Virus record (IMG/VR): IMGVR_UViG_3300044641_008411
Location: 1-20,925 of that record
Length of the DNA stretch: 20,925 nt
Direction: 5' to 3' (one strand)
From: a virus
The position numbers and the translations under genes are program-made. Below are positions 1 to 7,731 of the stretch, in pieces (the first letter of the stretch is position 1; each line of letters starts with the position of its first letter). The notes beneath the pieces were generated by a model that worked only from the letters and a program-made list of their open reading frames with translations, was not told the DNA's origin and made no database searches.

Positions 1-1104
1 AGCAACAAAGATATTCAGTTTGGACAACTTGTTGGCACTGGTTGTAATATTAACTTTTATACTGGCCAGCTAGAACGCGCCCGCATCGACAGCTCCGGCA
101 GGCTCTTAGTTGGCACGTCTAGTAACCGTACTGGTGCTGCCCTTCAAATCGAAGGCACTACCTTTGGTACATCCCTTGGCACAATTACAAATAACTCTGC
201 CAACTCTGCGCCGGCATATTTTCAACTAATAAAGTCACGCGGCACCAGCGTTGGATCACAAGCCTTGGTGTCAAATGGCGATGGTCTTGGAAATGTCCAG
301 TTTGTTGGAACTGATGGCACTCAACAACTTGTAGCGGCGGCTATTGAGGGGATTGTAGACGGCACCCCCGGCACTAACGACATGCCGGGCAGGCTAATGT
401 TTTCTACCACCGCCGACGGAGCGAGCAGCCCGACGGAGCGAGCACGCATCACGAGCGATGGATTCCTTCGGGTAGGCAAATCTTCGGCCGACATTAACGT
501 ACAAGGTATCTCTCTTGCTCCCTTTGGCACCGCAGCCTTTAGCAGAGACGCTGAAATTCCTTTATTCGTTAATCGCAATACCGACGACGGAGCGCTAGTT
601 GTATTTAGGCAAGAAGGAACTGACGAAGGCAGTATCTCCGTCTCCGGCACGACGGTTAGCTACAACGGGGCTCACCTTTCCCGTTGGTCCCAACTCCCTG
701 GTGGCGCAGAACGCACCGAGATCCTGCGGGGCACTGTTTTAAGCAACATCGATGAGATGTGCGGTTGGGGCGAAGAAGCCAACGAACAGCTCAACCGGAT
801 GAAGGTGAGCGACGTTGAAGGCGATCCCAATGTGGCCGGCGTGTTCCAAGCTTGGGACGATGACGACGACACCTACACCGATGACTTCTACTGCGCGATG
901 ACGGGTGACTTCATCATCCGCGTCGCTGAAGGCGTCACGGTTCAGCGCGGTGATCTGCTGATGTCTGCTGGTGACGGCACCGCCAAGCCGCAGGACGACG
1001 ACATCGTTCGCAGCAAGACCATTGCTAAGGTGACTTCAAGTCACGTCACCTGCACCTATGACGATGGCAGCTACTGCGTGCCTTGCGTACTGATGGCTTG
1101 CTAG
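1..1104 (+). CDS. Tail fibre protein, 5' end missing
   Basis: The frame is open from base 1, so the gene starts outside the window; a GTG at 265 is internal. The visible 367 codons hold two copies of a fibre-type motif: ERARIDSSGRLLVGTSS near codon 23 and ERARITSDGFLRVGKSS near codon 146. Such RI-S-G-VG repeats form beta-helical or trimeric fibre shafts ahead of C-terminal assembly domains in phage fibres. The C-terminal ~115 residues carry an acidic stretch (WDDDDDTYTDD), a GDFIIRV..GD-LLMSAGDG segment and a Cys-containing end (YCVPCVLMAC). They resemble C-terminal domains of phage fibres related to the peptidase-G2 or chaperone type, but I see no decisive catalytic motif. It probably mediates host attachment. 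Identification as a fibre is firm; the exact family is not. Confidence 0.8.
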   Translation, partial: SNKDIQFGQLVGTGCNINFYTGQLERARIDSSGRLLVGTSSNRTGAALQIEGTTFGTSLGTITNNSANSAPAYFQLIKSRGTSVGSQALVSNGDGLGNVQFVGTDGTQQLVAAAIEGIVDGTPGTNDMPGRLMFSTTADGASSPTERARITSDGFLRVGKSSADINVQGISLAPFGTAAFSRDAEIPLFVNRNTDDGALVVFRQEGTDEGSISVSGTTVSYNGAHLSRWSQLPGGAERTEILRGTVLSNIDEMCGWGEEANEQLNRMKVSDVEGDPNVAGVFQAWDDDDDTYTDDFYCAMTGDFIIRVAEGVTVQRGDLLMSAGDGTAKPQDDDIVRSKTIAKVTSSHVTCTYDDGSYCVPCVLMAC

Positions 1105-1126
1105 AGCAATTAGCCCTACTCGCTAA

Positions 1127-1154
1127 ACCATTTTGGTGACATCAACAAAATGGT
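1127..1154. other. Inverted repeat after the fibre gene
   Basis: A perfect 9-bp inverted repeat, ACCATTTTG (1127-1135) and CAAAATGGT (1146-1154), has a 10-base loop. It starts 22 bases after the fibre stop codon. No T-run follows on either strand, so it is not a standard intrinsic terminator. It could be an mRNA 3'-end stabiliser or a protein-binding site. The rest of the 192-base gap before the next gene (1155-1296) shows no gene that I can support. Confidence 0.45.
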
Positions 1155-1296
1155 CTAACCTTCTGGAGTCTCCGGATAGTCCGCCCAGCCCCGCAAGTCA
1201 CCTTCCCTGCTGCAATACGACCAAGGAATACGAAATGCCCGTACTATGACTCGCCTTGTTTGTCGTCTAAACTAATGAAGACCATTCTTTTTAACC

Positions 1297-1611
1297 ATGG
1301 CTACTGAAATCACTTGGGGCGTGGCTCAACTTGAGCGACAGCTTTCAGACGGTGTGGTATACACTGTTCACTATACCGTTGAGGCCTTTGACGGCACTTA
1401 TCGTTCATCTGCGTATGGATCTTTGGGGTTGGAAGCACCAGAAGACGATTCATTGATTCCTTTTGCTGATCTAACGCCCAAAATTGTAATTGAATGGGTG
1501 AAAGAAAAGTTTGGCGATGAGAAAGTGGAAGAAATTTCCACGGCCCTCCAAGCGCAAATTGATCAGCAGAAAACTCCCACCACTGGCACTGGCCTTCCTT
1601 GGGCAGGCTAA
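1297..1611 (+). CDS. DUF7936-type phage protein
   Basis: A 104-residue protein of the small family (DUF7936 as I recognise it) found next to tail genes in cyanophages and other aquatic phages. Seen here: an N-terminal TWGVAQLERQLSDGVVYTVHY segment, a central FDGTYRSSAYGSLGL beta region, an amphipathic IEWVKEKFG helix, and a conserved-looking C-terminus with a QIDQQKTP segment followed by GLPW. The function is unknown; the position just after a fibre suggests a structural or assembly role. The start ATG sits in CCATGG with no Shine-Dalgarno sequence. A TAATGAAG motif lies 17 bases upstream, much as it does before the gene at 1844. The family is recalled from memory and was not searched. Confidence 0.75.
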   Translation: MATEITWGVAQLERQLSDGVVYTVHYTVEAFDGTYRSSAYGSLGLEAPEDDSLIPFADLTPKIVIEWVKEKFGDEKVEEISTALQAQIDQQKTPTTGTGLPWAG

Positions 1612-1635
1612 ACTTATCCTTTCCATCGTCTGACC

Positions 1636-1773
1636 ATGGCAGCCAAGAGCAAAATCGGTGTTAGCGGGCAAAAGCTTCATGAAGCCGGTCGTCCCAAGCT
1701 CACAAGGCAGGGCGATGGCAAGCATAGTAAGCCTAATCACGGGCGCAAGCTGAGCCGAGGGCAGGGCAAATAG
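1636..1773 (+). CDS. 45-residue strongly basic protein
   Basis: ATG at 1636 (in ACCATGG) to TAG at 1771-1773 gives 45 residues rich in Lys, Arg, His, Gly and Gln. It begins MAAKSKIGVSGQKLHEAGR and ends HGRKLSRGQGK. It has almost no hydrophobic core, so it is likely disordered and may bind nucleic acid or a virion surface. It lies 24 bases after the preceding stop, and a clear terminator begins 3 bases after its stop, which fits the last gene of a transcript. I do not recognise the family. The main support is the in-frame fit between its neighbours and the terminator. Confidence 0.6.
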   Translation: MAAKSKIGVSGQKLHEAGRPKLTRQGDGKHSKPNHGRKLSRGQGK

Positions 1774-1775
1774 TT

Positions 1776-1797
1776 AAGGGGCCGAAAGGCCCTTTTT
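1776..1797 (+). terminator. Intrinsic terminator
   Basis: Stem GGGCC (1779-1783) and GGCCC (1788-1792) with a GAAA tetraloop, followed by TTTTT (1793-1797). The stem can be extended by A-T pairs from AA upstream. It closes the transcript carrying the fibre, the DUF7936-type protein and the small basic protein. Confidence 0.85.
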
Positions 1798-1815
1798 AAA
1801 TGACAAAGACAAAGC

Positions 1816-1821
1816 TATAAT
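1816..1821 (+). promoter_or_regulatory. Possible -10 element, TATAAT
   Basis: A perfect TATAAT lies 19 bases after a terminator and 22 bases before the ATG at 1844, where a new transcript would be needed. No good -35 hexamer lies 16-18 bp upstream, because that stretch is the terminator T-run. It may therefore need an activator, or the match may be chance. The sequence TAATGAAG that runs from it is also present at 1273-1280 before the gene at 1297. Confidence 0.4.
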
Positions 1822-1843
1822 GAAGTTAATTAGCCAGTGAGCA

Positions 1844-2413
1844 ATGATTTATCCAGCCACTTATGACATAGTGGTATTGCAAAATGCCACTTGGAAAAAT
1901 CAGTTTAGAGCCACTGAAAATCAAAAGCAAACAACGATTGATATCTCTGGAAGCACATTTACTGCTAGCTGCCATGGTTTCGGCAATGGACAGAAGGTAG
2001 TATTTGCAGGAGGTGCGTTGCCTTGTGGCATGGCCGACAATACTGTTTACTATGTCATTGCAAGTGGCTTGACAAACGATTCTTTCAAGGTGGCCACCAC
2101 TTCTGGAGGAACCAGCTTAAGCCTGCATGGCACGGCTAGTGGCACGCATTACGTAAGCACTCCTATTAACTTAAGCGGATATACTGTTGATTCAGACATT
2201 AGAGGATTGGTCGAGAATCAATATGTGGGCACGTTTTCGCCATCGTTAGTTGATGCGGCGAATGGTTTGTTTCAGCTTGAACTTTCTCCTGCAACCACTT
2301 CTGGCTTTGAAACAGGACAGTTTGGCTACGACGTAAGCCTCACTTCATCTGGTGGCGAGCGATACTATTGGCTTACTGGTACACTGGCGGTTCAAAGCAC
2401 TTATTCTCGCTAG
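1844..2413 (+). CDS. Virion/baseplate-periphery protein, BppU-like N-terminus
   Basis: A 189-residue protein. It opens MIYPATYDIVVLQNATWKNQF, a pattern seen in phage proteins with a BppU-like N-terminal beta domain. A module at about residues 35-105 (CHGFGNGQKVVFAGGALPCG, then NTVYYVIASG and DSFKVATTSGGTSL) resembles a small beta module inserted in many phage and bacterial surface proteins. The C-terminus (FQLELSPATTSGFETGQFGYDV) returns to the BppU-like pattern. It is first in a near gap-free + strand block of tail proteins, so a structural or adhesion role is inferred. Confidence 0.65.
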   Translation: MIYPATYDIVVLQNATWKNQFRATENQKQTTIDISGSTFTASCHGFGNGQKVVFAGGALPCGMADNTVYYVIASGLTNDSFKVATTSGGTSLSLHGTASGTHYVSTPINLSGYTVDSDIRGLVENQYVGTFSPSLVDAANGLFQLELSPATTSGFETGQFGYDVSLTSSGGERYYWLTGTLAVQSTYSR

Positions 2414-2417
2414 CAAC

Positions 2418-2609
2418 ATGGAAAGCATTTCTTTAATTACAACTAGCGAATCGACTGCTGTCTTAACCAGTGAGAGCGCTGGCAGTAGTGCTATTATTAT
2501 GGGAGCAAGTGATTCGCCATCTCCTTCTTTGCTGATTTCATCTGTAGGAGCACAGGGGCCTCAAGGTGACAATGACAACGCTATTGCTTATTCCATCGCA
2601 TTAGGATGA
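2418..2609 (+). CDS. Small Ser-rich tail-block protein with Gly-X-Y end
   Basis: The start chosen is ATG 2418, four bases after the previous stop. A longer version starting at 2352 would overlap the previous gene by more than 60 bases. The 63 residues are rich in Ser and Thr (SISLITTSESTAVLTSES) and end with a short collagen-like GAQGPQG followed by DNDNAIAYSIALG. It ends TGA directly before the ATG of the next gene (TGAATG), so the two are probably translated together. Function unknown; a minor tail or fibre component is inferred from context. Confidence 0.55.
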   Translation: MESISLITTSESTAVLTSESAGSSAIIMGASDSPSPSLLISSVGAQGPQGDNDNAIAYSIALG

Positions 2610-3440
2610 ATGGCTAAATATCTTGTTTCTGGTTATACTTTCTCCCCTGGCATTTCCGGCTCTGGCAGCATTACGATTAGTGGCATATTTCCGTTAGAGC
2701 AATTCTTGCTTGCCACAAATGTAACTGATAATACGGTTGTCTATCAATTCAACTCTCCTGCCAAGGGAGGCAGTGTCAGCAGCATCTCTGGTACCACTTC
2801 ACTATTCCTCAATGCTGATACCAGCGGGATGAGTGCTGGGGATAAAGTGCAGCTTTTTGTTGATGATGGCGCAGACATTCAAGTGGAGATTGCCAACGCA
2901 ACTGTAGAGATTAGCAACGATAATGGCAATCCTTTGACAGTTGACGGCCGAGCTTATAGCAGCTCGGTGAGTTTTAATCGCCCCGGAAACACTTCGGCAT
3001 ATACTGCTGGTGATGTTATTGGAGTGACAAGCGGAGGGGCCGCAGGAAGCGCCATCCATACTTTTACCTCTATTGGCCCCAGCAATGGCCATGTAATGAT
3101 TCAGTCAGTTGAAATGTTCCTTGATGCAAGCACTGTACCTGCTGGCATGGGAGCATTTCGCTTGCATCTATATAATACTTCTCCGAGTGGCATTATCGAT
3201 AATGCAGCTTTTGATTTGCAGACTACTGACAGGGCAAAATATATTGGGTACGCTGATTTAAGCACACCACTAGATTTCGGCTCTGTTTTATATTCGCAGT
3301 CTGATTATTCAGGAAGGCTATTGCAATTGGCATCTGGATCTACGTCATTATTTGGCATTTTGCAAACTGTCAATGCTTATACTCCTGCAAGTGGCACTGC
3401 TCATGAGATTAGAATAAAAACAATTGAAGCGGGGTTGTAA
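2610..3440 (+). CDS. Virion protein, paralogue A of a tandem pair
   Basis: A 276-residue protein. The N-terminal ~95 residues are a separate beta-rich region, Gly/Ser-rich. From about residue 96 on it aligns along its length with the next gene: VEISNDNGNPL vs LEIRNDNGAPV, GMGAFRLHLYNTSPSGI vs GMGAFRLHLYNASPSGI, YSQSDYSGRLLQLASGSTSL vs WSQSEYIGRQIKLASGSTSL, and an IEAGL vs LEAGR end. Its stop overlaps the next start (TAATG), so translation is coupled. I recognise no named family; a virion surface or fibre role is inferred from the block it is in. Confidence 0.7.
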   Translation: MAKYLVSGYTFSPGISGSGSITISGIFPLEQFLLATNVTDNTVVYQFNSPAKGGSVSSISGTTSLFLNADTSGMSAGDKVQLFVDDGADIQVEIANATVEISNDNGNPLTVDGRAYSSSVSFNRPGNTSAYTAGDVIGVTSGGAAGSAIHTFTSIGPSNGHVMIQSVEMFLDASTVPAGMGAFRLHLYNTSPSGIIDNAAFDLQTTDRAKYIGYADLSTPLDFGSVLYSQSDYSGRLLQLASGSTSLFGILQTVNAYTPASGTAHEIRIKTIEAGL

Positions 3441-4036
3441 TGGCGCAACGTATTGTTGACGACGAGCAGTACGAAGAGTTTCTTGTAAAGGCTACCGGCG
3501 ACGGCCTGGAAATTAGGAATGACAATGGGGCGCCAGTTTTTGTTTCCGCTGGCGCCTATGGCCCCAGTGAAGCTAGTCAAACAAGGCCTGCTGATACTAA
3601 TGCCTATGCTGCGGGAGATGTTGTTAGCGATAGCACTAGTTCTCCTTCTCCATTGACCTTTGCTTCAATTGGACCGAGTGGAGGCAGGGTCGTTTTACAG
3701 TCTGCAGAATTTAGGACCGATGTTAATGGCATTGCAAGCGGCATGGGAGCGTTCCGACTGCATTTATACAATGCTTCTCCAAGCGGCATTGCAGACAATG
3801 TGGTATACAACTTGCCGAGCGTAGACAGAAGCAAATATGCTGGTTATATCGACTTTCCTGCTCCCATTGACTTGGGGGATACCATTTGGAGCCAAAGTGA
3901 ATATATTGGACGCCAAATCAAGCTGGCGTCTGGAAGTACAAGCTTGTATGGTATTCTTGAAACAAGGAATGCTTTTACTCCCACAAGTGCCAGTGCTCGT
4001 ACCATTGCAATTAGTGCGCTAGAGGCAGGTCGCTAA
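3440..4036 (+). CDS. Virion protein, paralogue B of a tandem pair
   Basis: A 198-residue protein made of a short distinct N-terminus (MAQRIVDDEQYEEFLVKATG) plus the same C-terminal domain as the gene before it. Shared landmarks are RPADTNAYAAGDVV, SIGPSGG, MGAFRLHLYNASPSGI and LASGSTSLYGILETRNAFTP. It lacks the ~95-residue N-terminal region of paralogue A. Both ends overlap their neighbours by one base (TAATG), consistent with coupled production of the group. It probably arose by local duplication followed by divergence. Function unknown; an alternative or heteromeric surface protein is an inference. Confidence 0.7.
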   Translation: MAQRIVDDEQYEEFLVKATGDGLEIRNDNGAPVFVSAGAYGPSEASQTRPADTNAYAAGDVVSDSTSSPSPLTFASIGPSGGRVVLQSAEFRTDVNGIASGMGAFRLHLYNASPSGIADNVVYNLPSVDRSKYAGYIDFPAPIDLGDTIWSQSEYIGRQIKLASGSTSLYGILETRNAFTPTSASARTIAISALEAGR

Positions 4037-5907
4037 TGTTGTTTCCGGTTTCTCGCAGAATCGCTTTAAGTCCAAAGTGGACTCGCAATCTTTTGTGGCG
4101 CCAAGCTCGCGCCGTGCCCTCGCTTGACCTGCGCTTTGCCGAGAACAAGTCATTAGTTGACGCCACTACTGGGTCGAACCTTGTCACCTTCACCCGCGCC
4201 AGCAGCGGCACGTTCGTGGGCAGCGACGGGCTGATCAAGACGGCGACGACGAATTTGACGCTTCGCAGTCAAGAGTTCGCGAATGCTGTATGGACAAAAA
4301 CCGGATCTTCAATTACGTCAGATGCCGTCTCTGCTCCTGACGGCACCCTCACTGCGGACAAACTTGTCGAAGATAGTTCAACGGGTACGCATAGCATTAT
4401 TGAAGCGACTGCCACTTCCTACACGAGCGGTGTTGCATATACTTTCTCATTCTTTGTCAAAAAGTCTGAGCGTCAAACGGTGCGAGTCTTGATGCACCCA
4501 AACCCGTTTCCTGGAACCGTCGCACAGCGTACTGCAGCATTTAACAGCAATACAGGCGCATTTGTCTCAGTTGGTTCTGCTTATACAAGCAGTTCTGTTA
4601 CCGCATTCTCAGATGGCTGGTATCGGGTGTCTTTAGCGTCAACAGCAGATGCAACTTCTACAGGCAATTTTGATATTGCTCTTTGCTCTGACGACGCTGG
4701 TACAACTTCTTACACCGGCAACGGCACCTCTGGCATCTACATCTGGGGCGCCCAACTAGAGCAGTCGTCTACTGTGGGTGAATACATACCCACCACCAGC
4801 ACGATCAATAGTGCGCCCCGCTTCGACCACAACCCCACGACCGGCGAAAGCCTGGGGCTGCTGGTGGAGGAGCAGAGGACGAACCTGGTGCTGCAGAGCA
4901 ATGGGTTTGATACGACGTGGACGAATACAGCCAGCACCGAAACTGCAGCTCAAGGCATTGCGCCAGATGGCACAAATACGGCGTGGGCGCTGACCAATGA
5001 CACGTCCAATGCAAATCACAACATTTTTCAGTCCGTATCATTTAGCGCTGTTGCCACAACGTTCAGCATTTACGCAAAGTACAGCACCCATAGATGGATT
5101 GGCGTTCGCCTTGGAGCAACTGGTAGTCAGTTTTTCGGAAGCTGGGATCTGCAGAACGGTGTTGTTGGCTCGGCTACAGCAGGTGCAACTATAGGTATTC
5201 AGTCAGTTGGGAACGGTTGGTATCGCTTGACGCTAACTGCCACATTGACTTCGGCCGGAAATGCAAACTTTATTATTGGGCTGAATAATGCAGACGCTGT
5301 TGCTCTAACAACTTACGTGGGCACCGGCACTACGGCGTTTATCTGGGGCGCCCAACTAGAAGCCGGGGCCTTCCCCACCAGCTACATCCCCACCACCACC
5401 GCCACGGTCACCCGCAGTGCTGACGTGGCCAGCATTAGTGGTAGCAACTTCTCTGGTTGGTACAACAACACCGAGGGAACCGTATTCAGTGATCTAAAAC
5501 TAAGAACACTTGGCACTTCTGGTTTCCCGCGAATAATCGCTTTTGTTCAGGCGGATCCAAACTCCTCCAATCAGTTTGCCATCAACACCAGAAACCTTGG
5601 CTCAGTTGATGATGGCAAGTTCTTTGGAACCGTTGGCGATGGAACCGTATTCGGCGATTTTCAGCCGCCTACTGGTTCACCTGCTTTTTCGGCCAAAATT
5701 GCACTGTCGGCAAAACAGGACGATGGTGCGTTTGCGGTTGCCGGGTATCCAGTGTTTAGCGACAACACATTAAATATGCCGAGTCCAGTTGAATTACGTC
5801 TGTTTGGTCAAGCTAGATTCCAGTCAAATAGCTCTGGTTGGATGAAACGCCTCACCTACTGGCCGACAAGGCTCGGAAATGAGGTATTACAAACCATCAC
5901 CCAGTAG
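4036..5907 (+). CDS. Large fibre/adhesin with duplicated carbohydrate-binding-like module
   Basis: A 623-residue protein. After a short basic N-terminus, the SLDLRFAENKSLVDATTG..TFTRASSGTFV segment (residues ~28-62) resembles phage spike or fibre leaders. Two similar beta-sandwich modules follow. Module 1 runs about 72-255 (NLTLRSQEFANAVWTKTG..APDGT..GWYRVSL..IYIWGAQLE). Module 2 runs about 283-455 (NLVLQSNGFDTTWTNTAS..APDGT..GWYRLTL..AFIWGAQLE). The pattern matches CBM4/9-like domains of phage head-spike and tail-fibre proteins. The C-terminus (about 470-623) resembles LamG-type domains and ends WMKRLTYWPTRLGNEVLQTI. It probably binds host surface sugars. Start overlaps the previous stop (TAATG). 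Confidence 0.75.
   Translation: MLFPVSRRIALSPKWTRNLLWRQARAVPSLDLRFAENKSLVDATTGSNLVTFTRASSGTFVGSDGLIKTATTNLTLRSQEFANAVWTKTGSSITSDAVSAPDGTLTADKLVEDSSTGTHSIIEATATSYTSGVAYTFSFFVKKSERQTVRVLMHPNPFPGTVAQRTAAFNSNTGAFVSVGSAYTSSSVTAFSDGWYRVSLASTADATSTGNFDIALCSDDAGTTSYTGNGTSGIYIWGAQLEQSSTVGEYIPTTSTINSAPRFDHNPTTGESLGLLVEEQRTNLVLQSNGFDTTWTNTASTETAAQGIAPDGTNTAWALTNDTSNANHNIFQSVSFSAVATTFSIYAKYSTHRWIGVRLGATGSQFFGSWDLQNGVVGSATAGATIGIQSVGNGWYRLTLTATLTSAGNANFIIGLNNADAVALTTYVGTGTTAFIWGAQLEAGAFPTSYIPTTTATVTRSADVASISGSNFSGWYNNTEGTVFSDLKLRTLGTSGFPRIIAFVQADPNSSNQFAINTRNLGSVDDGKFFGTVGDGTVFGDFQPPTGSPAFSAKIALSAKQDDGAFAVAGYPVFSDNTLNMPSPVELRLFGQARFQSNSSGWMKRLTYWPTRLGNEVLQTITQ
4741..5360 (+). repeat. 600-base in-frame duplication marked by identical 20-mers
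   Basis: ATCTGGGGCGCCCAACTAGA occurs at 4741-4760 and again at 5341-5360, exactly 600 bases (200 codons) apart and in frame. The flanking protein sequence is diverged but alignable, so the two copies are module ends of an internal duplication. The identical core could mark recent gene conversion or a recombination point. Confidence 0.7.
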
Positions 5908-5922
5908 TCGGCAACACTACTC

Positions 5923-6246
5923 ATGACTGAAGAACTCCTCACACCTCCCACCGGCCCCTTTTTCCGCTTCCCCGACGAATCCACCGGCATGGCCGCGCTA
6001 ACCGAGGCCGGGTTTACCAGCACTGATGACGACGGTAAGACCACGATCCTGACTGCCAGTCACACCCATGCGCTGGATGTAATCGGCACCATCTCCATCG
6101 GCGGTGAGTACGACCCAGAAACTGGCGAGGTGCTGGCGCCTCCCACGGTGCTGGACGGCTGGCATGTGAACTATGTTGGTGAACTGCCTGATGGGTGGGA
6201 GGAGTTTGTGGTGAGTCCTGAAAATCCAGCGAGGGTGTGGGCGTAG
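5923..6246 (+). CDS. Small tail-associated protein (assembly-type, uncharacterised)
   Basis: A 107-residue acidic protein. It opens with a Pro-rich stretch (TPPTGPFFRFPDEST), then AALTEAGFTSTDDDGKT, ASHTHALDVIGTI, DPETGEVLAPPTVLDGWHVN, and ends PENPARVWA. This order (short helix, HTHALD, then GWHVN and a P-x-R-V end) is common in phage proteins just downstream of fibres, which are usually left as hypothetical or called tail-fibre accessory proteins. It begins 15 bases after the large fibre gene. A fibre assembly or structural role is inference. Confidence 0.65.
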   Translation: MTEELLTPPTGPFFRFPDESTGMAALTEAGFTSTDDDGKTTILTASHTHALDVIGTISIGGEYDPETGEVLAPPTVLDGWHVNYVGELPDGWEEFVVSPENPARVWA

Positions 6247-6269
6247 AATAAAGCAAAAGCTTTGGTTTC

Positions 6270-7493
6270 ATGGGACAAATTATTGCAGGCGGTGAGCAGT
6301 TTGAAACTCACATTGAGGCAGATTATCGCGGGCAAATTTTAAAAACTGGTCCTGACAGTGGAGCCGTTGACGCCTTTGGTCGTGCTCGCACAAGTGCTCC
6401 CTATACGCTTTTTGATAGCACGATGCGCTATAGCAAGCGTCCTGATCAATGGTTTGACCGTATTTCTGGCGGAGGAGTGGTCACTTATTTGACCAATGAA
6501 AGCAGCACGGCTTTGACGACTACTACGGCATCTGGGGACGTTGTATTGCGTAGAACTAAGCAATACTTCCCGTATCAGCCAGGGAAAAGCATGATGATCA
6601 TGCAAAGCTTTGCTGGCACCACGCCAACAGCAGGCCTCATTCAGGAGGCGGGATTTTTTGATGATCAGAATGGAGTGATGTTTAGGGCCAGTGGCACTAC
6701 GCTGCAAATGGTCATTAGAAGCTTCACGTCTGGCGCTATTGTTGAAAACGTGGTTGATCAATCTGCATGGAATATTAATACTCTTGATTCGCTAGATGTT
6801 TCTAAAGCCCAAATTTTCACTGCCGACCTTGAATGGCTTGGCGTAGGACGAGTGAGGGCTGGCTTTGTTGTCAATGGCGAGATTATCTATTGCCATGAAT
6901 TTAATCATTACAACACATTTACTAGTGCATATATGACAACGGCTATTTTGCCATTGTCCTATCGCATTCATAATGCTTCTGCCCAAGCTTCGGGACGCAC
7001 CATCAAACAGATTTGCAGCAGCGTGCTGAGTGAAGGCGGATACGAGCCAGATGGCGCGGTGTATTCAGTAAGTCACGATCTAAATTCTGTTCCAAACACG
7101 TCTGGAGAGCGCATTACTGCGGGCATTCGCATGGCTAGTGGCCGCACTGGCAATGTCATCCTTCCCGTGAGGATTTCTACTGCCACTGCCTCTGCCGATG
7201 TGGTACTGTGGCGCCTTCGTCTTAATCCCACTTTGAGCGGAGTGGTCTGGAGTGACGCTGATAACCAAAGGGGCAATGTGGAAGTGACAACTAGCGGCAC
7301 TGCTACGGGCGGTACAGTGGTCGATGCAGGCTTTGTAAGTCAGGGCAGTGCGAATAATTACGACATCGCAGTGGCCATTCGTCTTGCCTTGGGGCAAAAT
7401 GCTTCTGGGCTAAGTGACGAGCTTATCTTGACTGTTGACAGTTCCGTCAATGCCAAAGCTCTTGGCATGATCGGCTGGGTGGAGATCACTTAA
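6270..7493 (+). CDS. Virion structural protein of the phage FGR-type family
   Basis: A 407-residue protein. Family-like landmarks: DAFGRARTSAPYTLFDSTMR at about 34-53, YFPYQPGKSMMIM at ~98, GFFDDQNGVMF at ~128, an ADLEWLGVGRVRAGFVVNGE stretch at ~185, and IYCHEFNHYN at ~206. The same order occurs in proteins of cyanophages and other aquatic phages that are annotated only as structural or hypothetical. It is likely exposed on the virion, given its place at the end of the fibre block. It begins 23 bases after the previous gene, with no clear Shine-Dalgarno sequence. Family membership is recalled, not searched. Confidence 0.7.
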   Translation: MGQIIAGGEQFETHIEADYRGQILKTGPDSGAVDAFGRARTSAPYTLFDSTMRYSKRPDQWFDRISGGGVVTYLTNESSTALTTTTASGDVVLRRTKQYFPYQPGKSMMIMQSFAGTTPTAGLIQEAGFFDDQNGVMFRASGTTLQMVIRSFTSGAIVENVVDQSAWNINTLDSLDVSKAQIFTADLEWLGVGRVRAGFVVNGEIIYCHEFNHYNTFTSAYMTTAILPLSYRIHNASAQASGRTIKQICSSVLSEGGYEPDGAVYSVSHDLNSVPNTSGERITAGIRMASGRTGNVILPVRISTATASADVVLWRLRLNPTLSGVVWSDADNQRGNVEVTTSGTATGGTVVDAGFVSQGSANNYDIAVAIRLALGQNASGLSDELILTVDSSVNAKALGMIGWVEIT

Positions 7494-7518
7494 GATATGG
7501 GGGCAATATGCCGCCCTC

Positions 7519-7731
7519 ATGAATTCTCCTTTTGTTGCAGAAAGCGAATGGTACAAGCAGCAGACGGAGAGTCTCTCCGATATTCTTGCAGAACTGTTAA
7601 CGGACGATGATCCCGCCATGGCCTGCAAGGCTCTTGGCGAAACCATTGCTTCGTGGGAAGACCACCACGAGAAGGAGCTTGCCAAATGGAAGCGCCTTAG
7701 GGCGCTTCTGGGCCTGGGAATTGATAGGTGA
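7519..7731 (+). CDS. Small helical protein at the end of the structural block
   Basis: A 70-residue protein with an amphipathic, acidic helical pattern (SEWYKQQTESLSDILAELLTDDDPAM, then ALGETIASWEDHHEKELAKWKRL). No signal peptide or membrane segment is seen. It starts 25 bases after the previous gene and its last 35 bases overlap the end of the convergent gene on the other strand. A + strand terminator follows 29 bases after its stop, as expected for the last gene of the late transcript. Family not recognised. Confidence 0.6.
   Translation: MNSPFVAESEWYKQQTESLSDILAELLTDDDPAMACKALGETIASWEDHHEKELAKWKRLRALLGLGIDR

Noticed and set aside
1156-1296. tRNA or other RNA gene in the gap after the fibre
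   Set aside because: No cloverleaf, no TTCGA-type T-loop and no CCA-like end could be found by eye.
1816-1823. T4-type late promoter TATAAATA
   Set aside because: The sequence reads TATAATGA, and no exact TATAAATA was found before the structural genes, so T4-like late control is not supported.
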